From an uncultured Eubacteriales bacterium (GTDB taxonomy: Bacteria > Bacillota > Clostridia > Monoglobales > Firm-18), in NCBI GenBank assembly GCA_905210885.1, contig CAJLYO010000123.1:1-5536 (forward strand): a stretch of 5,536 nucleotides of DNA, read 5' to 3'. Made by a program: the position numbers and the translations under genes. Below the pieces are notes generated by a model. The model ran no database searches, was not told where the DNA came from, and saw only the letters and a program-made list of their open reading frames with translations. Shown piece after piece: positions 1-5,356 of this stretch. Position 1 is the stretch's first letter, and every line of letters starts with the position of its first letter.

Positions 1-1470
1 GAATGCAAGGAGGAGGAACAGTACGAGCATCTGCGGTACAAATCCGAGAACCGCGCCGACCCCTGCAACGATACCGTCGAGGATAAGACCTTTAAGCCAA
101 TCCGCACAGTTTGCAGCGTCAAGTGCATTTTCAACAAGCACAGGAACACCGGGAACCCATACGCCGTAATCAGCAGGGTCAGGCGCTGTGCAGTCGTATT
201 TTTCATATGTTTTAACAGCGTCTTTGAGGTCATCATAGCTTGATGTAACTTCTTCGTCAGCCATTGTTTCTTCATCTACAACAGTGTATGTTGCTACTTT
301 TATATCCTTTGCTTCTGCCGCAAATTCGTCAAGAGCGGCTTTTGCAGCATCTGCATTGAAGTCTTCCGACTCTGTATCGAGTGCAGCCTCAACCGCCTCT
401 GTGTCAATGCCGTTGTCAGCAGCATATTCGATATATCCGTTAACAATCTGAGAAGCCTCGCCAAATTCGTCGGCTTTTTCACTGTATGCCGCAGAACCTA
501 TACCGAACAGATGCCAGCCGTCACCGAACAGACCGTCGTTTGCCCAGTCCGTAGCCGCAGAACCCACGGTTACCATTGAAATATAGTAAACAAGGAACAT
601 AATAAGGGCAAATATAGGAAGTCCCAGCCAGCGGTTTGTAACAACCTTATCGATTTTATCGGAATTTGAAAGCTTGCCGGAGTTCTTTTTCTTATAGCAG
701 CCCTTTATGATGCTTGCTATGTAGATATAACGCTCGTTTGTGATAATGCTCTCAGCATCATCGTCAAGCTCATCCTCCGCAGCCGCAATATCGTCTTCGA
801 TATGCTTCATAACTTCCGGATTGATATTTAACTTTTCTATAATCTTTGAATCGCGCTCAAAAATCTTGATCGCATACCATCTCTGCTCATCTGCGGGCAT
901 ATTGTGAAGAACAGCCTCCTCAATGTGAGCGATTGCATGCTCAACAGCGCCGCTGAAGTTGTGCATTGGAACGGTTTTGCCGCTTTGCGCTGCTTTGATT
1001 GCTTCTTCTGCGGCAGCCATAACGCCATCGCCTTTAAGCGCCGATATTTCAACGATCTTGCAGCCAAGTTCACGTGATAATTCCTCAATGTTGATTTTAT
1101 CGCCGTTCTTTCTTACAACGTCCATCATGTTGATTGCAATTACAACCGGGATGCCAAGCTCCGTAAGCTGTGTTGTAAGATACAGGTTTCTTTCGAGGTT
1201 TGTACCGTCAATTATGTTTAAAATTGCATCGGGCTTTTCGTCAATAAGATAATTTCTCGCAACAACTTCCTCTAATGTGTAAGGTGAGAGCGAATAAATA
1301 CCGGGAAGGTCCGTAACAATTACTCCGTCATGCTTCTTTAGCTTACCTTCCTTCTTTTCAACGGTAACGCCGGGCCAGTTACCTACAAACTGGTTTGAGC
1401 CCGTCAAAGCGTTAAACAAAGTCGTTTTTCCGCAGTTAGGGTTACCTGCCAGGGCAATTCTTAAATTCAT
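1..1470 (-). CDS. feoB: FeoB, ferrous iron transporter, N-terminal 490 residues (cut by window edge)
   Basis: FeoB is the inner-membrane Fe(II) permease with a cytosolic GTPase domain. The reading frame is open from the ATG at 1468-1470 to base 1. All G motifs are visible: G1 GNPNCGKTT at residues 9-17, G2 Thr in GVTVE near 36, G3 DLPG at 54-57, G4 NMMD at 114-117 and G5 SALKG from 143. A helical linker rich in Glu and Asp, matching the GDI-like region, runs to about 270. The first membrane segment is at about 284-303. The last visible stretch, from about 459, contains AGVGAVLGFVPQ, which is typical of the next FeoB membrane helix. Between them lie about 155 mostly acidic residues, much longer than the short loop of E. 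coli FeoB. A purine-rich AAAGGAGAGG lies just upstream of the start, and feoA ends 19 bases before it. The rest of the transporter, usually to about 650-800 residues, lies outside the window. Confidence 0.97.
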   Translation of the reverse strand, partial: MNLRIALAGNPNCGKTTLFNALTGSNQFVGNWPGVTVEKKEGKLKKHDGVIVTDLPGIYSLSPYTLEEVVARNYLIDEKPDAILNIIDGTNLERNLYLTTQLTELGIPVVIAINMMDVVRKNGDKINIEELSRELGCKIVEISALKGDGVMAAAEEAIKAAQSGKTVPMHNFSGAVEHAIAHIEEAVLHNMPADEQRWYAIKIFERDSKIIEKLNINPEVMKHIEDDIAAAEDELDDDAESIITNERYIYIASIIKGCYKKKNSGKLSNSDKIDKVVTNRWLGLPIFALIMFLVYYISMVTVGSAATDWANDGLFGDGWHLFGIGSAAYSEKADEFGEASQIVNGYIEYAADNGIDTEAVEAALDTESEDFNADAAKAALDEFAAEAKDIKVATYTVVDEETMADEEVTSSYDDLKDAVKTYEKYDCTAPDPADYGVWVPGVPVLVENALDAANCADWLKGLILDGIVAGVGAVLGFVPQMLVLFLLLAF

Positions 1471-1489
1471 CTTAGTTTCCTCTCCTTTA

Positions 1490-1711
1490 TTACTGAACTT
1501 CTATCATTTCCGCGTCTGCTTTTCTCAGCGAAAGCTCATAGCCTCTTACGGTTACCTCAATGGGGTCGCCCAAAGGTGCAACCTTACGTACGTGAACCTG
1601 GGTTCCTTTTGTTATGCCCATATCCATGATACGCCGCTTTACGGCACCCTCGCCGTGAAGCTTTACAACGGTTACCGTATCGCCGATTTTTGCCTGCTTT
1701 AATGTGTTCAT
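1490..1711 (-). CDS. feoA: FeoA family protein, second copy in the operon (73 aa)
   Basis: This is a small cytosolic SH3-like protein that accompanies FeoB and is thought to bind it and support Fe(II) transport. The protein begins MNTLKQAKIGDTVTVVKL and carries the FeoA hallmarks: a glycine-containing turn followed by RRIMDMGITKGTQVHV, then the APLGDPIEVTVRGYELSLR strand pair, ending in the usual 'lR..dA..I.V' tail. Its length of 73 aa is normal for the family. The start is preceded by a purine-rich GAGGAAGAAGGAA. It sits 19 bases downstream of the other feoA and 19 bases upstream of feoB, so all three are almost certainly on one transcript. It matches the classical FeoA pattern more closely than its upstream neighbour does. 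Confidence 0.95.
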   Translation of the reverse strand: MNTLKQAKIGDTVTVVKLHGEGAVKRRIMDMGITKGTQVHVRKVAPLGDPIEVTVRGYELSLRKADAEMIEVQ

Positions 1712-1730
1712 TTCCTTCTTCCTCTCTATA

Positions 1731-1943
1731 TTAAATCATTATTTTGCGTGCCATTTCCTCGCTTATGGCAACACGGGCTTCCTTTACGTTTACTATAACA
1801 TTTCCGCCCAGAGCCGTTACCACCTGGACATTTCCGCCCACCACAAAACCGAGATTTTCAAGGTGTTTTTTGACCTCCGGCTTTCCGCCGATTTTTTTAA
1901 TGATGTTTGTTTCACCTATGCTTGCTAAACTAAGCGGCATCAT
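1731..1943 (-). CDS. feoA: FeoA family protein, first copy in the operon (70 aa)
   Basis: This is the first gene of the feo operon and encodes a second small FeoA-type SH3-like protein. It begins MMPLSLASIGETNIIKKIGG and has the family pattern of a conserved Gly, then KKHLENLGFVVGGNVQVV (compare 'r.L..lGl..G..v.v'), then a strand pair ending in VAISEEMARKIMI. The arginine-rich helix of classical FeoA (RRL.dMG) is replaced here by KKHLENLG, so it is a diverged paralogue and not a recent duplicate of the downstream copy. Two ATGs lie in tandem (1941-1943 and 1938-1940). The GGAGG at 1950-1954 is 6 bases from the first and 9 from the second, so either could be used. Whether the two FeoA proteins act together on FeoB or one has a regulatory role cannot be told from sequence. 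Confidence 0.93.
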   Translation of the reverse strand: MMPLSLASIGETNIIKKIGGKPEVKKHLENLGFVVGGNVQVVTALGGNVIVNVKEARVAISEEMARKIMI

Positions 1944-1947
1944 TTTT

Positions 1948-1954
1948 GACCTCC
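1948..1954 (-). promoter_or_regulatory. Ribosome binding site of first feoA
   Basis: On the minus strand the sequence reads GGAGGTC, with GGAGG ending 6 bases before the ATG at 1941-1943. This strong Shine-Dalgarno sequence fixes the operon's first start codon to one of the two adjacent ATGs. Confidence 0.8.
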
Positions 1955-1990
1955 GTTCCGACCGTCTTCGCAGTCAACAATCATACTGAC

Positions 1991-2008
1991 AGTTAGCCCT
2001 TTCTAACT
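1991..2008. promoter_or_regulatory. Dyad AGTTAG-N6-CTAACT just downstream of the feo start site: putative second operator
   Basis: This is a second perfect 6-6-6 inverted repeat, AGTTAG CCCTTT CTAACT, centred 25 bp from the first and placed just after the predicted feo transcription start. It shares the TTAG/CTAA words with the promoter-proximal dyad. The two could be a paired operator, or this one could form a weak hairpin in the feo mRNA leader. Confidence 0.45.
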
Positions 2009-2015
2009 TTCATGG

Positions 2016-2033
2016 TTAGTTTAGCACAACTAA
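2016..2033. promoter_or_regulatory. Dyad TTAGTT-N6-AACTAA over the feo -10 box: putative operator
   Basis: This is a perfect 6-6-6 inverted repeat, TTAGTT TAGCAC AACTAA, lying exactly over the -10 box and half the spacer of the feo promoter. Its TTAG/CTAA half-sites recall operators of the DtxR/IdeR/MntR metal-dependent repressors, which often control iron or manganese uptake. The spacing is not that of the canonical 19-bp DtxR site, so the regulator family is an inference. It looks unlike a Fur box. Confidence 0.55.
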
Positions 2034-2046
2034 TCAAGTTTGTCAA
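2018..2046 (-). promoter_or_regulatory. Predicted sigma-A promoter of the feo operon
   Basis: Read on the minus strand there is a perfect -35 box TTGACA (2041-2046), a 17-base spacer and a -10 box TAAACT (2018-2023, 4 of 6 matches to TATAAT). Transcription would start at about 2010-2012, giving a 5' leader of about 70 bases before the first feoA. The -10 box and half the spacer lie inside an inverted repeat, which points to repressor control. Confidence 0.75.
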
Positions 2047-2077
2047 TACTTTTCAAAAAATTTTTCCTATTAATTAT

Positions 2078-2095
2078 ACACATTTGAAAATGTGT
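2078..2095. repeat. 18-bp near-perfect palindrome (8-2-8) upstream of the activase promoter
   Basis: ACACATTT and AAATGTGT flank a two-base centre, giving a perfect 8-bp dyad. It lies 33 bp upstream of the activase -35 box and 31 bp upstream of the feo -35 box, a position suited to a regulator acting on either divergent promoter. There is no T-run typical of an intrinsic terminator beside it. Its binding protein, if any, is not recognisable from the sequence. Confidence 0.45.
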
Positions 2096-2128
2096 CAGCT
2101 ATAATACAAAAATTTAAAATTATTTTTC

Positions 2129-2157
2129 TTGACTATTTGCGGCAAAAACACTATAAT
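2129..2157 (+). promoter_or_regulatory. Predicted sigma-A promoter of the activase gene
   Basis: TTGACT (2129-2134, 5 of 6 matches to the -35 consensus) and a perfect TATAAT (2152-2157) are separated by 17 bases. Transcription would start at about 2163-2165, giving a leader of about 45 bases. This placement argues against any start codon upstream of 2160 and supports the ATG at 2209. Confidence 0.85.
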
Positions 2158-2177
2158 ATAATTGGATTTTTGTTGCG

Positions 2178-2194
2178 AGGTTCACACAGAACCT
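2178..2194 (+). other. Small hairpin in the 5' leader, immediately before the Shine-Dalgarno
   Basis: AGGTTC and GAACCT form a perfect 6-bp stem around a 5-base loop (ACACA). It ends two bases before the AAGGAGGT ribosome binding site and lies wholly within the predicted leader. It could be a translational control element, an mRNA-stabilising stem or a DNA operator just after the start site. It has no T-run, so it is not a terminator. Confidence 0.45.
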
Positions 2195-2196
2195 AT

Positions 2197-2204
2197 AAGG
2201 AGGT
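2197..2204 (+). promoter_or_regulatory. Ribosome binding site deciding the activase start
   Basis: AAGGAGGT is a near-perfect Shine-Dalgarno sequence, four A's before the ATG at 2209-2211. An in-frame ATG further upstream at 2092 has no ribosome binding site and precedes the promoter, so 2209 is the true start. Confidence 0.92.
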
Positions 2205-2208
2205 AAAA

Positions 2209-5200
2209 ATGAGTAAACTTCATATGGGAATTGACGTGGGCTCAACCACCGTTAAAATAGTAATCACAGATGATGATAAAAATATACTTTTTTCAAGCTA
2301 CCGCCGCCACTTTTCGGACATAAAAAGTACGGTTTCACAGCTTTTTTCCGAGGCGGGCGAGGTTGCCGGGGATGAAAAACTTTCTGTTACCATAACAGGC
2401 TCCGGAGGACTTTTGCTGTCAAAAATGCTGGGTCTTCCGTTTGTTCAGGAGGTTATCGCTGACAAAACGGCGATACAGCATTATCTCCCCGAAACAGACG
2501 TTGTAATAGAACTTGGCGGAGAAGACGCCAAAATTCTTTATTTAACCGGCGGTCTTGAACAGCGCATGAACGGCACCTGTGCCGGGGGTACCGGTTCTTT
2601 TATAGACCAAATGTCGATAATTTTAAAAACCAATGCGGACGGGCTTAACGCCCTTGCGGAAAAGCATAAAATAATATACCCAATTGCCGCACGATGCGGA
2701 GTTTTTGCAAAGTCCGACGTTCAGCCTCTTTTAAACGAGGGCGCGGCAAAAGAGGACGTTGCCGCTTCGATTTTGCAGGCGGTTGTTACGCAGACAATTT
2801 CGGGACTTGCCCAGGGTCGCCCCATTAAGGGAAACATAGTTTTCCTTGGCGGACCGCTTCACTTTCTGCCCCAGCTTCGCCGTCAGTTTGAGGATACTTT
2901 AAGGAAAAATGCCTCCTCCTTCACCACTCCGGATAATGCTCAGCTTTTTGTGGCTTTGGGTGCGGCTTTTATGCACGGCGATGATGAAACCGACATGAAA
3001 ACCATACAAAATGACTTGAAAAATGCCGGAAACGCAGAAACGGAAATTACCCGTATGCGCGAGCTTTTTAAAGACGAAAATGAGGAAAAAGAGTTTTTTG
3101 AAAGGCACGGGTACCAAACCGCAAAACGCGGAGATATAAAAAGTGCGTCAGGCGCCGTATTTCTGGGACTTGACGTGGGTTCAACCACGATAAAAGCAAC
3201 CGTTATCAATGAAAATGACGAAATAATATATACACACTACGGCAAAAATGAGGGCAGCCCCATTTCAAAGGGTGTAGAGATACTGCGCGACATTTACGGC
3301 AAACTGCCGAAATCCGCGTTTATCGCAAATGCGTGCACAACAGGCTACGGAGAACTGCTTTTAAAACAGGCGTTCCGCATAGACATGGGCGAAATTGAAA
3401 CAATTGCCCACTACAAGGCGGCAAACCACTTTTCCCCCGGTGTCGATTTTGTAATAGATATCGGCGGTCAGGACATGAAATGCATGAAAATCAATAACGG
3501 CGTTATTGAATCGATAATGCTGAACGAGGCGTGCTCATCCGGCTGCGGCTCTTTTATACAGACCTTTGCCGAGTCATTGGGGCTTGACGCAGAAAGCTTT
3601 GCAAAAGAGGCAATGACCGCGAAAAACCCGGTTGACCTCGGAACACGCTGCACCGTTTTTATGAATTCACGCGTTAAGCAGGCGCAGAAAGAAGGCGCAA
3701 CCGTAGGCGATATCAGCGCCGGGCTTTCGTACTCCGTTGTGCGAAACGCTCTTTATAAGGTAATAAAGCTGCGCGACCCCGACCTTATGGGCGAAAACAT
3801 TGTGGTTCAGGGCGGAACGTTTAACAACAATGCAATTTTGCGCTGCTTTGAACTTTTAACGGGCAAAAACGTTGTGCGCCCCGATATTGCAGGGCTTATG
3901 GGCGCATTCGGAAGTGCGCTTATCGCAAAAGAAAATTACAAGGGTAAACCGTGCAATATTCTTGCCGAGGACGAGCTTGACAGTTTCAGCTTTGAAACTT
4001 CACTTACACGCTGTCAGAAATGCAATAACCACTGCCAGCTTACAATAACAAAATTCAGCGACGGCAGAAGCTTTGTATCCGGCAACCGCTGCGAGCGCGG
4101 TGCAGGGGTGGAAAAGGCGAAAAACGACCTTCCGAACCTGTTTGACTACAAATACAAGCGCTGCTTTGACTACAAGGTTTTGTCTGCCGAAAAAGCACCG
4201 CGGGGCGTAATCGGTCTGCCGAGAGTTCTTAATATGTATGAAAATTATCCCCTTTGGGCGGCATTTTTCACCGATTTGGGATTTTCCGTAAAGATTTCGG
4301 GCAGAAGCACCCACGCGATGTACGAAAAAGGTATGGATTCGATTCCGTCAGAAAGCGCATGCTACCCGGCAAAGCTTGTTCACGGACACATTCAGGATTT
4401 AATAGACAAGGGCGTAAAAAACATATTCTATCCGTGTATCCCCTATGAGCAGATAGAGTATGCCGACGCCGGCAATCACTACAACTGCCCCATGGTAACC
4501 TCGTACCCCGAGGTAATATACAACAACATGGACGTTGTGAGAAAACCGGGAATAAACTTTATTTATCCGTTTATAAACCTTGCGGATAAGCCATCGTTTA
4601 AAAAACAGATGTACGGCGCCCTCAAAATTTTCGGCATAACAAAAAAAGAAATAGACGTTGCGTCCGAAAAGGGCTTTGCGGCTCTTGCAGACTATAAAGC
4701 GGATATACGCAAAAAAGGCGAGGAAACTTTAAAATGGCTTGATGAAAACAACGCTCACGGAATAGTCCTTGCCGGAAGACCGTATCACATTGACCCGGAA
4801 ATCCACCACGGTATACCGGATATGATTACCTCCCTCGGCTTTGCGGTGCTGACAGAGGACAGCGTTGCACACTTAGGGCACTTAAAGCGCGATATACGCG
4901 TGGTTGACCAGTGGGCTTACCACACAAGGCTTTACGAGGCTGCGGCGGAAGTTATAAAAAACAACAGGCTTGAACTTATTCAGCTTAACTCCTTCGGCTG
5001 CGGTCTGGACGCTGTGACAACAGACCAGGTTCAGGAAATTCTCCAGTCTCATGAGAGAATTTACACCACGTTAAAAATCGACGAGGTTTCCACACTGGGT
5101 ACCGCAAGAATACGCGTTCGTTCGCTGAAAGCGGCAGTAAAGAGGCCAGAGCCGAGCCTATGGCCGCCCAATGGCAAGCTGGCAACTTCGACATCATGTA

Positions 5201-5226
5201 TGGCGAATGGAACGAGGCGTACCTGA
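2209..5226 (+). CDS. 2-hydroxyacyl-CoA dehydratase activase-like protein, tandem ASKHA plus DUF2229, 3'-truncated at a chimeric junction
   Basis: Activases of this family (HgdC/BcrAD/BadFG type) use ATP to inject a low-potential electron into radical acyl-CoA dehydratases. From ATG 2209 two ASKHA ATPase domains follow in tandem. Domain 1 has GIDVGSTTVK at 7-16, ELGGEDAK at 101-108 and cysteines C124 (NGTCAGGTG) and C163. Domain 2 has GLDVGSTTIK at 320-329, DIGGQDMK at 417-424 and cysteines C442 (NEACSSGCG) and C481. In each, the two cysteines are 39 residues apart, as in HgdC, where they hold a bridging [4Fe-4S] cluster. A CxxCxxxC-x18-C motif (C602, C605, C609, C628) precedes a DUF2229-type region from about 665, with SACYPAK at 716-722, FYPCIPYE at 740-747, GRPYHIDPEIHHGIPDM from 856 and NSFGCGLDAVTTDQ from 927. 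True homology ends at about residue 978; the last 27 residues are out-of-frame phage terminase sequence. Full-length relatives are about 1,400 aa, so roughly 400 C-terminal residues are missing. The native substrate enzyme is unknown, and no dehydratase gene is visible nearby. Confidence 0.9.
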   Translation: MSKLHMGIDVGSTTVKIVITDDDKNILFSSYRRHFSDIKSTVSQLFSEAGEVAGDEKLSVTITGSGGLLLSKMLGLPFVQEVIADKTAIQHYLPETDVVIELGGEDAKILYLTGGLEQRMNGTCAGGTGSFIDQMSIILKTNADGLNALAEKHKIIYPIAARCGVFAKSDVQPLLNEGAAKEDVAASILQAVVTQTISGLAQGRPIKGNIVFLGGPLHFLPQLRRQFEDTLRKNASSFTTPDNAQLFVALGAAFMHGDDETDMKTIQNDLKNAGNAETEITRMRELFKDENEEKEFFERHGYQTAKRGDIKSASGAVFLGLDVGSTTIKATVINENDEIIYTHYGKNEGSPISKGVEILRDIYGKLPKSAFIANACTTGYGELLLKQAFRIDMGEIETIAHYKAANHFSPGVDFVIDIGGQDMKCMKINNGVIESIMLNEACSSGCGSFIQTFAESLGLDAESFAKEAMTAKNPVDLGTRCTVFMNSRVKQAQKEGATVGDISAGLSYSVVRNALYKVIKLRDPDLMGENIVVQGGTFNNNAILRCFELLTGKNVVRPDIAGLMGAFGSALIAKENYKGKPCNILAEDELDSFSFETSLTRCQKCNNHCQLTITKFSDGRSFVSGNRCERGAGVEKAKNDLPNLFDYKYKRCFDYKVLSAEKAPRGVIGLPRVLNMYENYPLWAAFFTDLGFSVKISGRSTHAMYEKGMDSIPSESACYPAKLVHGHIQDLIDKGVKNIFYPCIPYEQIEYADAGNHYNCPMVTSYPEVIYNNMDVVRKPGINFIYPFINLADKPSFKKQMYGALKIFGITKKEIDVASEKGFAALADYKADIRKKGEETLKWLDENNAHGIVLAGRPYHIDPEIHHGIPDMITSLGFAVLTEDSVAHLGHLKRDIRVVDQWAYHTRLYEAAAEVIKNNRLELIQLNSFGCGLDAVTTDQVQEILQSHERIYTTLKIDEVSTLGTARIRVRSLKAAVKRPEPSLWPPNGKLATSTSCMANGTRRT
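5139..5144. other. Junction between host activase gene and phage DNA
   Basis: Left of this point the sequence translates as a normal activase (RIRVRSLKAAVK). Right of it a different frame translates as a terminase C-terminus (ARAEPMAAQWQAG). The six bases AAAGAG could belong to either side, so the exact breakpoint is uncertain by a few bases. GC rises across it: about 43% in 4921-4980, about 57% in 5161-5220 and about 68% in 5401-5460, counted by hand. No repeat, att-like core or transposon end was seen here. Confidence 0.8.
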
Positions 5227-5339
5227 CGCAGCTTGAGAACTTTCCCGACGGGAAGTTCAAGGATATGGTCGATGCAAGTGCCAACGCATTTGCGGAGATT
5301 GAAACGAAGACGGCGTTCAACGTCGGCAACCTGATTTGA
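5142..5339 (+). CDS. Phage large terminase subunit, C-terminal fragment (about 65 codons)
   Basis: TerL is the packaging motor and nuclease of tailed phages. Only the end is present, read in a different frame from the activase. The peptide EARAEPMAAQWQAGNFDI followed by GEWNEAYLTQLENFPDGKF and KDMVDASANAFAEIE matches the usual end of the RNase H-like nuclease domain, where 'RA.P.a.q...GN' is followed by 'W...fl.el..FP.g..dD.vDA.a.A'. The aspartates of KDMVDA at 5262-5273 correspond to the region of the last metal-binding acidic residues. It stops at TGA 5337-5339. The 5' part is lost at the junction, so no start exists here. The portal-like gene begins 17 bases later, the standard phage head-gene order. 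Confidence 0.82.
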   Translation, partial: EARAEPMAAQWQAGNFDIMYGEWNEAYLTQLENFPDGKFKDMVDASANAFAEIETKTAFNVGNLI

Positions 5340-5342
5340 GAA

Positions 5343-5350
5343 AGAGGTGA
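5343..5350 (+). promoter_or_regulatory. Ribosome binding site of the portal-like gene
   Basis: AGAGGTGA lies 6 bases before the ATG at 5357, in the 17-base gap after the terminase stop. It supports ATG 5357 as the start and translation as part of a phage head-gene operon. Confidence 0.6.
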
Positions 5351-5356
5351 GAGGGT

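Noticed and set aside
959..1252. Plus-strand open frame of 97 codons opposite feoB
   Set aside because: It lies wholly opposite the conserved FeoB G domain and has no ribosome binding site or recognisable motif, so it is a shadow frame.
1704..1989. Two plus-strand open frames opposite the first feoA
   Set aside because: They are antisense to a well supported FeoA gene and lack ribosome binding sites.
2050..2067. A-run/T-run (TTTTC then A6 T5) as an intrinsic terminator
   Set aside because: There is no GC stem, and it lies between divergent promoters where no transcript needs to end. It is more likely an AT-rich upstream promoter element.
2092..2208. Upstream in-frame ATG at 2092 that would lengthen the activase by 39 residues
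   Set aside because: It has no ribosome binding site, lies upstream of the predicted promoter, and the extension is AT-rich non-domain sequence. The ATG at 2209 has a near-perfect AAGGAGGT.
5139..5144. A prophage attachment site inside the activase gene
   Set aside because: The phage side begins inside terL, not near an integrase. No att core or tRNA end is seen, and only a 6-base ambiguity is present.
2209..5226. A genuine 1,005-residue protein with a novel C-terminal domain
   Set aside because: The last 27 residues are phage terminase DNA read in the wrong frame, and the correct frame gives a clear TerL C-terminus.
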